From Cellulosimicrobium cellulans (GTDB lineage Bacteria > Actinomycetota > Actinomycetes > Actinomycetales > Cellulomonadaceae), in the NCBI RefSeq assembly GCF_024124905.1, contig NZ_JAMXST010000002.1, positions 310,001 to 374,000 of the forward strand: 64,000 nucleotides of DNA, in the 5' to 3' direction. Of this stretch, positions 46,776 to 56,936 are shown piece after piece. A program made the position numbers and the translations under genes. Each line of letters opens with the position of its first letter. Within the stretch, counting starts at the first letter, position 1. The notes under the pieces were generated by a model. It did not search any database and was not told the origin of the DNA. It saw only the letters and a list, made by a program, of their open reading frames with translations.

Positions 46776-47081
46776 CTATCTCGGGGACGCCGGGCGCCGC
46801 GGGGGACGGGGCGGCACCGGCTTGCCCGCCACGATCGCGTCGAGCGGGACCGTCACCAGGGGCGGGACGTCGTCGTGCGTCCCGTGACCGCGGTGCGGCG
46901 GGGCGGCGCTCCCGCCCGCGTCCTCGCGCAGGACCAGCTCCGTGGGGGTGGTCCGGACGACCACGCCGATCACGTCCGTGAGCGGCTTGCCCGCCGCGGC
47001 GGCCTCGTCGGGGGCGAGGCGACGGCGCACGACCACCCGGGTGCCCGGCGCCCACGTCGTCCAGGGCGCGTCGTCGGGCAC
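46776..47081 (-). CDS. Small SH3-like (Rv0428c-type) domain protein
   Basis: A 101-residue soluble protein. [37 protein letters not shown] and [16 protein letters not shown] resemble the SH3-like domain found at the N-terminus of some actinobacterial acetyltransferases, here on its own with no GNAT domain. GTG start at 47079-47081. It is convergent with tyrA and divergent from the ferredoxin gene. Function unknown. Confidence 0.65.
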   Translation of the reverse strand: MPDDAPWTTWAPGTRVVVRRRLAPDEAAAAGKPLTDVIGVVVRTTPTELVLREDAGGSAAPPHRGHGTHDDVPPLVTVPLDAIVAGKPVPPRPPRRPASPR

Positions 47082-47235
47082 GGGAGCGCTCCTCGGGTCT
47101 GTGACGTTCGTCCACGGGCTGGTCAGGGAGGGTCGGGCACGGTCCGACCTGAGCGATACTAGTCCTGCGTCTCCCTGTCGTGACCTCGCCCCTCGCCGGG
47201 TCGGGGTCCGGACGAATCCAGAAAGGTACTCGGTC

Positions 47236-47553
47236 GTGACTTACGTGATCGCTCAGCCGTGCGTGGACGTCAAGGACAAGGCGTGCATCGAGGAGTGTCC
47301 TGTCGACTGCATCTACGAGGGCAAGCGGTCGCTGTACATCCACCCGGACGAGTGCGTGGACTGCGGTGCCTGCGAGCCGGTCTGCCCGGTCGAGGCGATC
47401 TACTACGAGGACGACGTCCCGACGGAGTGGAGCGACTACTACCGCGCCAACGTCGAGTTCTTCGACGACCTCGGCTCGCCCGGCGGCGCCGCGAAGATGG
47501 GTCTCATCGAGAAGGACGACCCGATGATCGCCGCCCTGCCGCCGCAGGCCTGA
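47236..47553 (+). CDS. fdxA: Seven-iron ferredoxin
   Basis: Electron carrier with one [3Fe-4S] and one [4Fe-4S] cluster. The 105-residue product has the typical [21 protein letters not shown] and [16 protein letters not shown] motifs; the first motif has the extra spacing of the 3Fe cluster. GTG at 47236 with AGAAAGGTA upstream. Followed by dapC after 19 nt. Confidence 0.95.
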   Translation: MTYVIAQPCVDVKDKACIEECPVDCIYEGKRSLYIHPDECVDCGACEPVCPVEAIYYEDDVPTEWSDYYRANVEFFDDLGSPGGAAKMGLIEKDDPMIAALPPQA

Positions 47554-47572
47554 GCACCCGGCACCGCCGCAC

Positions 47573-48703
47573 GTGGGACTCGCCGACCTCTCCGGTCTCG
47601 CCTATCCCTGGGACACGCTGACCCCCTACGTCGAGCGCGCCCGCGCGCACCCGCGCGGCGTCGTCGACCTCTCGATCGGGACGCCCGTCGACCCGACGCC
47701 GGCCGTCGTGCGCGACGCCCTCGCCGCCGCCTCGGACGCGCACGGCTACCCGACGACCCACGGCACGCCGGCGCTGCGCGAGGCGGTCGCCGCATGGTTC
47801 GCGCGGCGACGCGGCGTGCCGGGCCTCGACCCGGACGCCGTGCTCCCCACGGTCGGCAGCAAGGAGCTCGTCGGGCTCCTGCCCGCGCTCCTGCGTCTCG
47901 GGCCGGGCGACGTCGTCGTGCACCCGCGCACCGCCTACCCCACGTACGACGTGGGCGCGCGCCTCGCCGGCGCGACGCCGCTCGCGACCGACGACGTCGA
48001 CGAGTGGGCGGGGCGGGCCGACGTCCGGCTGGTGTGGGTGAACTCCCCGAGCAACCCGACCGGCCGCGTGCTCGACGCCGCCCACCTCGCGCGCGTCGTC
48101 GCGGCGGCCCGCGAGATCGGTGCGGTCGTGGCGAGCGACGAGTGCTACGCCGAGCTCGCCTGGGTCGAGCCGTACGCGTCGCGGGGCGTGCCGAGCCTGC
48201 TCGACCCAGCCGTCGCGGGGGGCTCGCACGAGGGGCTCCTCGTCGCCTACTCGCTCTCGAAGCAGTCGAGCATGGCCGGCTACCGCGGCGCGTTCGTCGC
48301 CGGCGACCCGGCCCTCGTGGCGGACCTGCTCGGCACCCGCAAGCACCTCGGGATGATCGTCCCCGCGCCCGTCCAGGCGGCGATGGTGGCCGCGCTGTCC
48401 GACGACGCCCACGTCGCCGCGCAGCGCGACGTGTACGCGCGGCGCCGCGAGGTGCTCGTCGGGGCGCTCGGCGACGCCGGGCTGCAGGTCGACCACTCCG
48501 AGGCGGGCCTCTACCTCTGGTCGAGGCCGGCCGGTGACCGCGCGGGCGACTGCTGGCGGACCGTGTCCGACCTCGCCGATCTCGGCATACTCGTCGGGCC
48601 GGGAGCGTTCTACGGACCGGAGGGCGCGGGCCACGTGCGCGTCGCGCTCACCGCGACCGACGAGCGCGTCCACGAGGCCGCCGCTCGACTCTCCGGAGCC
48701 TGA
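47573..48703 (+). CDS. dapC: Succinyldiaminopimelate transaminase
   Basis: PLP aminotransferase of fold type I for the succinylase branch of lysine/DAP synthesis. The 376-residue product has the PLP lysine in YSLSKQSSMAGYR, VNSPSNPTGRVL, ASDECYAELAW and a C-terminal HVRVALTAT Arg region. It lies directly after fdxA, a gene order known for dapC in actinobacteria; dapD and dapE lie 3-4 kb downstream. GTG start. Confidence 0.88.
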   Translation: MGLADLSGLAYPWDTLTPYVERARAHPRGVVDLSIGTPVDPTPAVVRDALAAASDAHGYPTTHGTPALREAVAAWFARRRGVPGLDPDAVLPTVGSKELVGLLPALLRLGPGDVVVHPRTAYPTYDVGARLAGATPLATDDVDEWAGRADVRLVWVNSPSNPTGRVLDAAHLARVVAAAREIGAVVASDECYAELAWVEPYASRGVPSLLDPAVAGGSHEGLLVAYSLSKQSSMAGYRGAFVAGDPALVADLLGTRKHLGMIVPAPVQAAMVAALSDDAHVAAQRDVYARRREVLVGALGDAGLQVDHSEAGLYLWSRPAGDRAGDCWRTVSDLADLGILVGPGAFYGPEGAGHVRVALTATDERVHEAAARLSGA

Positions 48704-48829
48704 ACTCTGACGTGACCTGCCTCACAGAGGCGTGGTGTTCTCGTGACGGTTCAGGATTGGTCACGTGCGGGTGAAGCGGGGTACGGTCGACCGCGCGGCA
48801 ACGGCGCGAGCAGCAGCAGGAAGGGAACC

Positions 48830-50128
<1,299 letters not shown>

Positions 50129-50141
50129 CACCCGCACCCCG

Positions 50142-50179
50142 GACGCCGCGTCGCTCACCCCGGTGAGCGGCGCGGCGTC
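50142..50179. terminator. Terminator after gltA
   Basis: 50142-50159 pairs with 50162-50179 with one G-T wobble. The remaining stretch to 50424 (about 245 bp) shows only low-quality shadow frames and nothing else I can support. Confidence 0.7.
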
Positions 50180-50424
50180 TCGTCGTTCTGGCACTCGGGT
50201 CTGCCGTCCGGTATCCCCGCTGTGGCTGGGTCCGCGGCGGGTACGGCGTCGGTGCTCGGGGCTGCCGCGCCGTCACCTCGGTCTGTCAGGCGTGGGTCTG
50301 AGGAGCGCGGCTCTGACGCCCCTTCGCATCCGACGCCGCACCCGCCGCTCGGCAGTCGTCGTACGGTTCGTCGGTGGTCGCCGCCGTACCGGGGCGACCA
50401 CACGACCGCGCGACCAGGGCGCCG

Positions 50425-51402
50425 TCAGGACTCGTCGGGGACGGCGACGTGGACGCGGACGCGGCCCGGGTCGAGCGGGGCGAGGTCGTCGGGGTCGAGC
50501 GGGCTCCACGTCGAGTCGTCGCGAGACCACCGGCGGTCCGCGACCTCGACGGCGACGACGTTCGTCGCGTCCGCGGTAGCGACGGCCCACTGTGCGACGG
50601 CCCATGCCGCACGGTCGAGACCGCCGTCCTCGGCCGCGGTGGGCAGACCCGAGGCGTCGACCTTGAGCGTGCTCCCGTCGCCGCCGTCGAAGGGCTCGAC
50701 GCGGGCGCCGTCGCCGAGGTCGCGGGCCAGGCGGTCCTCGAACGGCTGCGTGGCGGCGCCGTCGGTCGGGAGCTCGGTCGTGGCCACGGGGCCCAGGTCG
50801 CACGTGAGGGACGTGGGGGACCAGCCGGTGAGCGCGGAGGCCCAGGCGCGCGACCGGGGCTCGTGCTGCGCGTAGGCGTCGGGGAACGCGGAGCGCTGGA
50901 CGGTCTGCGCGGCGACCGTGACCTCCATGCCCTCGTAGCCCTCGACCGTCTCGAGCACGTCGTAGAACGCGTTGGTCGAGTACACGGGGTCCATGATCTG
51001 CTCGACGCTGCCCCAGCCCTGGGACGGGCGCTGCTGGAACAGGCCGACGGAGTCGCGGTCGCCGTAGTCGATGTTGACGAGGCGGGACTCCTGGAGCGCG
51101 GTCGCGAGCCCGATCGTCGCGGCGCGGGCGGGGAGGCCGCGGCGCACGGCCGTGCCCGCCACGAGCGCGGCGTTGTCCGCCTGCGTGACGGACAGGTACC
51201 AGGTACGGCCGTCGGCGGTGGCCGCGCACCGCTCGGCGACGGGCGTCTCGTCGTCGAGCCGGTTGAGGGCGACGACGACGCCGCCCACCCCGACCGCGGC
51301 CACCGTGAGGAGGGTGACCGCGGCGCGGAGCGGGCGGCGCCGGCGGCGCGCCCGACCGACGTCCGGGAGGTCCCGGGGACGGGATGGTCGGGTCGCGGTC
51401 AT
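50425..51402 (-). CDS. Membrane-anchored protein with lysozyme/SLT-like region
   Basis: A 325-residue protein: basic N-terminus, one membrane anchor (about residues 27-46), then an extracellular region. ATIGLATALQESRLVNIDYGD followed by SVGLFQQRPSQGWGS is close to the catalytic Glu region of SLT/lysozyme-like folds (Glu in LQES). The C-terminal part (~200-325) is unassigned. Likely cell-wall related. ATG at 51400-51402. Ends in an acidic VAVPDES. Confidence 0.75.
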   Translation of the reverse strand: MTATRPSRPRDLPDVGRARRRRRPLRAAVTLLTVAAVGVGGVVVALNRLDDETPVAERCAATADGRTWYLSVTQADNAALVAGTAVRRGLPARAATIGLATALQESRLVNIDYGDRDSVGLFQQRPSQGWGSVEQIMDPVYSTNAFYDVLETVEGYEGMEVTVAAQTVQRSAFPDAYAQHEPRSRAWASALTGWSPTSLTCDLGPVATTELPTDGAATQPFEDRLARDLGDGARVEPFDGGDGSTLKVDASGLPTAAEDGGLDRAAWAVAQWAVATADATNVVAVEVADRRWSRDDSTWSPLDPDDLAPLDPGRVRVHVAVPDES

Positions 51403-51430
51403 GCGGGGCGCCGTCGTGCTCGTCGGCGGG

Positions 51431-52423
51431 TCAGTTGGCGTGCAGCGCGGCGTTGAGCTCGACGCCGGCGCCGGTGCGGGACACGGCCTCGACACCACCG
51501 GTCAGCGAGTTGCGGCGGAACAGGATGCCGGAGCGACCGGAGAGCTCGCGCGCCTTGACGACGAGCGGCTCGCCCGTGGCGTCGGTCTGCCCGACGACGG
51601 TCACCTTGGTCCCCGCGGTGACGTACAGGCCGGACTCGACGACGCAGTCGTCGCCCAGGGGGATGCCCAGACCCGCGTTGGCGCCGAGGAGCGAGCGCTG
51701 CCCGACGGAGATGACCTCGCGACCGCCCCCGGAGAGGGTGCCCATGATCGACGCGCCGCCCCCGACGTCGGAGCCGTCGCCGACGACGACGCCGGCCGAG
51801 ATGCGACCCTCGACCATCGACGTGCCGAGCGTCCCGGCGTTGAAGTTGACGAAGCCCTCGTGCATGACGGTGGTGCCCGGGGCGAGGTGCGCGCCGAGGC
51901 GGACACGGTCGGCGTCGGCGATGCGGACGCCGGCGGGGACGACGTAGTCGACCATGCGCGGGAACTTGTCCACGCCGTACACGGTCACCGGCTGGCCGGT
52001 CGCGCGCAGGCGGAGGCGCGTCTCCTCGAAGCCGTCGACGGCGCAGGCGCCGTGGTTGGTCCACACGACGTTCGTGAGGACGCCGAAGAGGCCGTCGAGG
52101 TTCTGGCCGTGCGGGGCGACGAGGCGGTGGGAGAGCAGGTGGAGTCGCAGGTACGCGTCGGCGGTGTCGGCGGGGGCGGCGTCGAGGTCGATCTCGGTCC
52201 GGACCACGACCACGTCCACGCCGCGCAGCTCGTCGCGCTCGGCGAGCGCGTCGAGCGAGGCGGGGACGGTCGTGTCCGCCGGTGCGGCGCCGAGCGCCGG
52301 GGCCGGGTACCAGACGTCGAGGGTCGTGCCGTCGTCGGTGACGGTCGCCAGGCCGTAGCCCCACGCCGTACGCGGCTCGGACGCGGCCGCCGAGGGGGCG
52401 GTCGCGGGGGTCGCAGAAGTCAT
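51431..52423 (-). CDS. dapD: Tetrahydrodipicolinate N-succinyltransferase
   Basis: Succinylates tetrahydrodipicolinate in DAP/lysine synthesis. The 330-residue product is of the actinobacterial type: N-terminal domain, then a left-handed beta-helix of hexapeptide repeats ([73 protein letters not shown]). ATG at 52421-52423 with TAGGGT on the minus strand 7 nt before it. Head to head with dapE. Confidence 0.92.
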   Translation of the reverse strand: MTSATPATAPSAAASEPRTAWGYGLATVTDDGTTLDVWYPAPALGAAPADTTVPASLDALAERDELRGVDVVVVRTEIDLDAAPADTADAYLRLHLLSHRLVAPHGQNLDGLFGVLTNVVWTNHGACAVDGFEETRLRLRATGQPVTVYGVDKFPRMVDYVVPAGVRIADADRVRLGAHLAPGTTVMHEGFVNFNAGTLGTSMVEGRISAGVVVGDGSDVGGGASIMGTLSGGGREVISVGQRSLLGANAGLGIPLGDDCVVESGLYVTAGTKVTVVGQTDATGEPLVVKARELSGRSGILFRRNSLTGGVEAVSRTGAGVELNAALHAN

Positions 52424-52430
52424 GCGCCCC

Positions 52431-52453
52431 ACCCTATCCGCCGCCGGTAGGGT
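52431..52453. promoter_or_regulatory. Divergent leaderless promoters of dapD and dapE
   Basis: A minus-strand TAGGGT (52431-52436) and a plus-strand TAGGGT (52448-52453) are 11 bp apart and lie 7 and 6 nt from their start codons. The two promoters overlap, so the polymerases should exclude each other. Confidence 0.6.
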
Positions 52454-52459
52454 GCTGGC

Positions 52460-53587
52460 GTGACCTCTCCCACCACCGGTACCACGCCCGTGCTCGACCT
52501 CCGCGGCGATCTCGTCGCGCTCTTCCGCGCGGTGTGCGACACCCCGTCGGTGAGCGGCGACGAGCGCGGGCTCGCGGACGCGGTCGAGGCGGCGCTGCGT
52601 GCGTACCCGCACATGGAGGTCGTGCGCGACGGCGACACGGTCGTCGCGCGGACGTCTCTCGGCCGGGAGCGGCGCGTCGTCGTCGCGGGCCACCTCGACA
52701 CCGTGCCGCTCACGGACCCGCCGAACCTCCCGACGCGCGTCGTCGGCGAGGGCCTGCGCGCGGAGGTCTGGGGCCGGGGGACCGTCGACATGAAGGGCGG
52801 GGTAGCCGTCGCCCTGGCGCTCGCGGCCGAGCTCGACGCCCCGGCGCAGGACGTGACGTGGGTGTTCTACGACAACGAGGAGGTCGCGTCCCACCTCAAC
52901 GGGCTCGGGCGCCTCGCGCGGAACCGCCCCGACCTGCTCGTGGCCGACTTCGCCGTCCTGGGCGAGCCGACCTCGGCGGGCCTCGAGGGCGGGTGCAACG
53001 GGACCCTGCGGGTCGACGTGCGGGTGCCGGGCGTGACGGCGCACTCGGCGCGCGCGTGGACGGGTTCCAACGCGATCCACGCCGCGCACGAGGTGCTCGA
53101 CCGTCTGGCGGCGTACGTGCCGCAGGAGATCGAGGTCGACGGCCTCGTGTACCGCGAGGGCATGAACGCCGTGGGGATCCGCGGAGGGATCGCGGGCAAC
53201 GTGATCCCGGACGAGTGCGTGGTCACCGTGAACTTCCGGTTCGCGCCGTCGCGCACCGTCGCCGCGGCGGAGCAGCACGTGCGCGAGCTGTTCGACGGCT
53301 TCGAGGTCGTGCTCACGGACGCCGCCCCGGGCGCGCGCCCGGGGCTGGACGACCCGCTCGCGGCGGACTTCGCCGCCGCGGTGCTGGGCGTCACCGGCGG
53401 CGCGCCGGCGCCGAAGTACGGCTGGACCGACGTCGCGCGCTTCGCCGAGCTGGGCGTCCCGGCGGTGAACTTCGGGCCCGGCGACCCGCTGCTCGCGCAC
53501 AAGGACGACGAGCGCTGCCCGGTCGGCGAGCTCGCGCTGTGCCGCGACGCGCTGCGTGCGTGGCTCACGGCCGCCCCCGCGGCATAG
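52460..53587 (+). CDS. dapE: Succinyl-diaminopimelate desuccinylase
   Basis: Zinc peptidase-like enzyme (M20 family) that frees LL-DAP. The 375-residue product has [31 protein letters not shown] (catalytic Glu pair region), [18 protein letters not shown], the dimerisation domain [18 protein letters not shown], and a C-terminal metal His in LLAHKDDER. Leaderless GTG. Its TAG stop is part of the next promoter. Confidence 0.92.
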   Translation: MTSPTTGTTPVLDLRGDLVALFRAVCDTPSVSGDERGLADAVEAALRAYPHMEVVRDGDTVVARTSLGRERRVVVAGHLDTVPLTDPPNLPTRVVGEGLRAEVWGRGTVDMKGGVAVALALAAELDAPAQDVTWVFYDNEEVASHLNGLGRLARNRPDLLVADFAVLGEPTSAGLEGGCNGTLRVDVRVPGVTAHSARAWTGSNAIHAAHEVLDRLAAYVPQEIEVDGLVYREGMNAVGIRGGIAGNVIPDECVVTVNFRFAPSRTVAAAEQHVRELFDGFEVVLTDAAPGARPGLDDPLAADFAAAVLGVTGGAPAPKYGWTDVARFAELGVPAVNFGPGDPLLAHKDDERCPVGELALCRDALRAWLTAAPAA

Positions 53588-53590
53588 GCT
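53585..53590 (+). promoter_or_regulatory. -10 box overlapping dapE stop codon
   Basis: TAGGCT, with TAG as the dapE stop; ATG of the LOG gene 7 nt downstream at 53598. Confidence 0.55.
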
Positions 53591-53597
53591 CGTGACC

Positions 53598-54434
53598 ATG
53601 AGCGACACGGTGCGTGACCAGGGTTCCGACGACGGCCTGCCCCAGGCGGGGACGGGGTACCGCAAGGGGCCGGTCCTGCTGCGCGGGGACCAGATCCCGC
53701 GCCAGACGACGGACCAGCGCCTCCTCGACACGGGGGGCAGCGCGGACTGGGTCCACTCCGACCCGTGGCGCGTGATGCGGATCCAGAGCGAGTTCGTCGA
53801 GGGCTTCGGCGCGCTGGCCGAGGTCGGCCCGGCCGTGTCCGTGTTCGGGTCGGCCCGGACCAAGCCGGACCACCCGGACTACGCGCTCGCCGAGGACGTC
53901 GGCCGTCGCCTCGTCGACGAGGGCTTTGCCGTCATCACGGGCGGCGGCCCGGGCATCATGGAGGCGGCCAACAAGGGCGCGTCCGAGGCGGGCGGGCTCT
54001 CGATCGGCCTCGGCATCGAGCTCCCGTTCGAGCAGGGCATGAACCGGTACGTCAACCTCGGCGTGAACTTCCGCTACTTCTTCGCCCGCAAGACGATGTT
54101 CGTCAAGTACGCGCAGGGCTTCGTCGTCCTGCCCGGGGGCTTCGGCACGTTCGACGAGCTGTTCGAGGCGCTCACGCTCGTCCAGACGCACAAGATCACC
54201 GAGTTCCCGGTGGCGCTCGTCGGCACGGACTACTGGAGCGGTCTGCTCGAGTGGGCCCGCACGGCGGTCGCGGGACGCGGCATGATCAGCGCGCACGACC
54301 TCGACCTCGTCCACCTGTGCGACGACCCGGCCGAGGCCGTCGAGTACGTCTGCGACCGCGGCGCCGAGCTGCGCGCCGAGGAGCTCGAGGCGACCGAGGA
54401 GCTCGCCCGGGCGCAGGCCGGCGACGCGAGCTGA
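53598..54434 (+). CDS. LOG family protein (TIGR00730)
   Basis: A 278-residue protein with a Rossmann-like domain and the LOG motifs [14 protein letters not shown] and [15 protein letters not shown]; family members include cytokinin phosphoribohydrolases that cleave nucleoside monophosphates. The N-terminal ~70 residues ([15 protein letters not shown]) are an extension seen in actinobacterial members. Gene order (dapE-LOG-folP2) equals that in mycobacteria. Leaderless ATG. Confidence 0.88.
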   Translation: MSDTVRDQGSDDGLPQAGTGYRKGPVLLRGDQIPRQTTDQRLLDTGGSADWVHSDPWRVMRIQSEFVEGFGALAEVGPAVSVFGSARTKPDHPDYALAEDVGRRLVDEGFAVITGGGPGIMEAANKGASEAGGLSIGLGIELPFEQGMNRYVNLGVNFRYFFARKTMFVKYAQGFVVLPGGFGTFDELFEALTLVQTHKITEFPVALVGTDYWSGLLEWARTAVAGRGMISAHDLDLVHLCDDPAEAVEYVCDRGAELRAEELEATEELARAQAGDAS

Positions 54435-54447
54435 CGGTCGCGGCGCG

Positions 54448-55434
54448 ATGACGTCACCTGGCTCGGCCGCGCCCACCGGGCCGGGGTCCGTGCGCCGCGA
54501 CGACGGTCCTCTGTCCCTGCCGCCGCTCGGTGTGCCGCCTCGCGGCACGTCGCTCGTCCTGCGCGGGCGGACCCTCGCCCGGCCCGCGGTGATGGCGATC
54601 CTCAACCGGACCGACGACTCGTTCTACGCGGGAGCGCGCCAGCTCGACGACCGCGCGGCCCTCGCCGCGGTCGAGCGCGCGGTGGTCGAGGGCGCGGAGA
54701 TCCTCGACGTGGGCGGCGTCCGGGCCGGCGTGGGGCCCGAGGTGACGCCCGAGGAGGAGGCCCGGCGCGTCGTGCCGTTCGTCGCGCGGGTGCGTGCGGA
54801 GTTCCCGGACCTGCTCGTGAGCGTCGACACGTGGCGGGCCGAGGTGGCGCACGAGGCGGCGCTCGCGGGTGCCGACCTCATCAACGACACCTGGGCGGGT
54901 CACGACCCACGCCTGGTCGAGGTCGCGGGCGAGCACGGCGTCGGCGTCGTGTGCTCGCACACCGGGGGAGCGACGCCGCGCACCGACCCGTTCCGCGTCG
55001 CGTATCCCGCCCGGCCGGGAGCCGCCGACCCGCGCGACGGCGTCGTCCAGGACGTCGTGGCGACCCTCCGTGCGGCGGCGGAGCGCGCGGTCGCCTGCGG
55101 AGTCCCGCCGGCGTCGGTCCTCGTCGACCCCACGCACGACTTCGGCAAGAACACGTGGCACTCCCTGCACCTCCTGCGGCGGACCGAGGTCCTCTCGGGT
55201 CTCGGGTTCCCGTTGCTCATGGCCTTGTCCCGCAAGGACTTCGTCGGAGAGACGCTCGACCTGCCGGCCGACGAGCGGCTCGAGGGCACGCTCGCCGCGA
55301 CGGCCGTCGCGGCGTGGCTCGGCGCGCGCGTCTTCCGCGCGCACGACGTGGCCGCGACCCGGCGCGTGCTGGACCTCGTCGCGGCGGTGCGCGACGAGGC
55401 GGCCCCGGCAGCCGCGCTGCGGGGCCTCGCGTGA
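54448..55434 (+). CDS. Dihydropteroate synthase-like protein, FolP2 type
   Basis: A 328-residue TIM-barrel protein of the pterin-binding family. DHPS motifs are present but altered: MAILNRTDDSFYAGAR in place of the usual NVTPDSFSDGG, GGVRAGVGPEV in place of GGESTRPGA, LINDTW, VDPTHDFGKNTW, LMALSRKDF and RAHDV. This is the FolP2 pattern, whose members are doubtful as true folate enzymes. ATG at 54448, 13 nt after the LOG gene. Its stop overlaps the next gene (GTGA). Confidence 0.8.
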   Translation: MTSPGSAAPTGPGSVRRDDGPLSLPPLGVPPRGTSLVLRGRTLARPAVMAILNRTDDSFYAGARQLDDRAALAAVERAVVEGAEILDVGGVRAGVGPEVTPEEEARRVVPFVARVRAEFPDLLVSVDTWRAEVAHEAALAGADLINDTWAGHDPRLVEVAGEHGVGVVCSHTGGATPRTDPFRVAYPARPGAADPRDGVVQDVVATLRAAAERAVACGVPPASVLVDPTHDFGKNTWHSLHLLRRTEVLSGLGFPLLMALSRKDFVGETLDLPADERLEGTLAATAVAAWLGARVFRAHDVAATRRVLDLVAAVRDEAAPAAALRGLA

Positions 55435-56648
55435 CCACGCCGCGCGCCGTGGTCGGCCCGGGCGGGAGCCCACGGCTGCTGCGTCCGGCCACCTGGCCGT
55501 GGTGGGCGCAGGTCCTCGCGGTGTTCGCCCTCGCGCGCGGGGTGAGCGCGGTGATCCTCCTCGTCGTCGCGAGGTCCCAGGAGGCGAACCCCTGGACGGA
55601 CGCCGCGCCGTCGTACCTGCCGTACGTCGCGCGCATGTGGGACGCGAGCTGGTACGAGCAGATCTACGCGTCCGGCTACCCCGACACGCTCCCCGTGGGT
55701 CCCGACGGCGCCGTCGAGCAGAACGTCTGGGCGTTCTTCCCCCTGTTCCCGGCGCTCGTCCGCGCGCTCGACGCCGTGACCGGCCTCGGGTGGGACGTGC
55801 TCGCGCCCACAATCGCGCTCGTGTGCGGCGCCGGTGCCGTGCTCGTGATCCACCGCCTCGTCACGACGGCGGGCGCCGCGGCGGTCGAGCGCAGGCCGGG
55901 CCTGCCGCTGGCGACGGTCCTGCTCGTGAGCGTGTTCCCCTCCAGCCCCGTGCTCCAGGTCGCGTACACGGAGTCGCTCGCCCTGCTCCTCGTCGCCTCC
56001 GCGCTCCTGCTGCTGGCCCGGCGCCGCTACGGGTGGGCGGCGCTCGTGATCGGCCTCCTCGGCTTCTCGCGCGCCGTCGCGCTGCCCATGGCGGCCGTCG
56101 TCCTGTGGCACGGTCTCGTCCGGTGGCGCCGGGGCGACCTGCGCGCCCCCGACGCCGCGCGCCTCGGCGGGCTGCTCGCGGTCGCCGTGGCCAGCGGTCT
56201 CGTGTGGCCGTGGGCGTGCAGCGTCGTCACGGGCGTGCACCAGGGGTACTTCCGCACGCAGGAGGCGTGGCGCGGGGGCGCGGAGGTCGTGCCGTTCGTC
56301 CCGTGGGTCGACGTGTCGCGGTGGCTCCTGGGCGACGGCGGTCCGTGGGTCCTCGCCCTCGTGCTGCTCGCGACGGCCGCCCTCGTGCTCAACCCGGTCG
56401 CGGCGCGGCTCGGCCCGGAGATGCAGGCCTGGTCCGGTGCGTACCTCGCCTACCTGGTCGCGGCGATCCAGCCGGGCACGTCGCTGGTGCGGTTCCTGCT
56501 GCTCGCCTTCCCGCTCGCGGCGGTCACCGTCGGGTGGACACGGTCGCGCCTGTGGCTGGCCGCCGTGACCGTCGCCGGCGTCGCGGGCCAGGTGTGGTGG
56601 GTGTGGTCGCTCTGGCGGCTCGTCCCGCCGTCCGGCTGGCCGCCGTGA
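55431..56648 (+). CDS. PIG-V/mannosyltransferase-like integral membrane glycosyltransferase
   Basis: A 405-residue membrane protein with about 9-10 hydrophobic segments. The first extracellular loop has MWDASWYEQIYASGY and FFPLFPALVRAL, as in GPI-mannosyltransferase (PIG-V)-like bacterial proteins, with the acidic residues (WD, YE) expected of polyprenyl-sugar-using GT-C enzymes. Likely transfers mannose from a lipid carrier to a cell-surface glycan; acceptor unknown. GTG start in the folP2 stop. Confidence 0.78.
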   Translation: MTTPRAVVGPGGSPRLLRPATWPWWAQVLAVFALARGVSAVILLVVARSQEANPWTDAAPSYLPYVARMWDASWYEQIYASGYPDTLPVGPDGAVEQNVWAFFPLFPALVRALDAVTGLGWDVLAPTIALVCGAGAVLVIHRLVTTAGAAAVERRPGLPLATVLLVSVFPSSPVLQVAYTESLALLLVASALLLLARRRYGWAALVIGLLGFSRAVALPMAAVVLWHGLVRWRRGDLRAPDAARLGGLLAVAVASGLVWPWACSVVTGVHQGYFRTQEAWRGGAEVVPFVPWVDVSRWLLGDGGPWVLALVLLATAALVLNPVAARLGPEMQAWSGAYLAYLVAAIQPGTSLVRFLLLAFPLAAVTVGWTRSRLWLAAVTVAGVAGQVWWVWSLWRLVPPSGWPP

Positions 56649-56680
56649 CCCGGACGCCCGGGATGTCGGCACGGGTGAAC

Positions 56681-56686
56681 TAGACT
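56681..56686 (+). promoter_or_regulatory. -10 box of DUF3117 gene
   Basis: TAGACT; transcription from here gives a ~75-nt leader before the ATG at 56769. Confidence 0.45.
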
Positions 56687-56768
56687 GTCCTCGGGCGTCG
56701 TCCGAGGTCGGACGCCCCTCCTCGCGCGCGCGGGGTGGACTCGGGACAACGGAAATGGAGTGCCATCG

Positions 56769-56936
56769 ATGGCTGCGATGAAGCCGCGGACGGGTGACGG
56801 GCCGCTGGAGGTCACCAAGGAAGGGCGAGGCATCGTCATGCGGGTCCCGCTCGAGGGTGGCGGACGCCTGGTGGTCGAGCTCAACGCGACCGAGGCCAGC
56901 GAGCTGGGTGAGGCGCTCCAGGCCGTGGTGGGCTGA
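56769..56936 (+). CDS. DUF3117 protein
   Basis: A 55-residue protein starting MAAMKPRTGDGPLEVTKEG and ending GEALQAVVG, a small and highly conserved actinobacterial family of unknown function. ATG at 56769 with a TGGAG site 8 nt upstream. The stop is directly followed by the TTG of the aminopeptidase gene. It sits at the place expected from the mycobacterial order dapE-LOG-folP2...DUF3117. Confidence 0.92.
   Translation: MAAMKPRTGDGPLEVTKEGRGIVMRVPLEGGGRLVVELNATEASELGEALQAVVG

Noticed and set aside
50163-50579. Possible small gene in the gap after gltA
   Set aside because: Arg-rich translation typical of shadow frames, overlaps the lysozyme-like gene and has no ribosome site.
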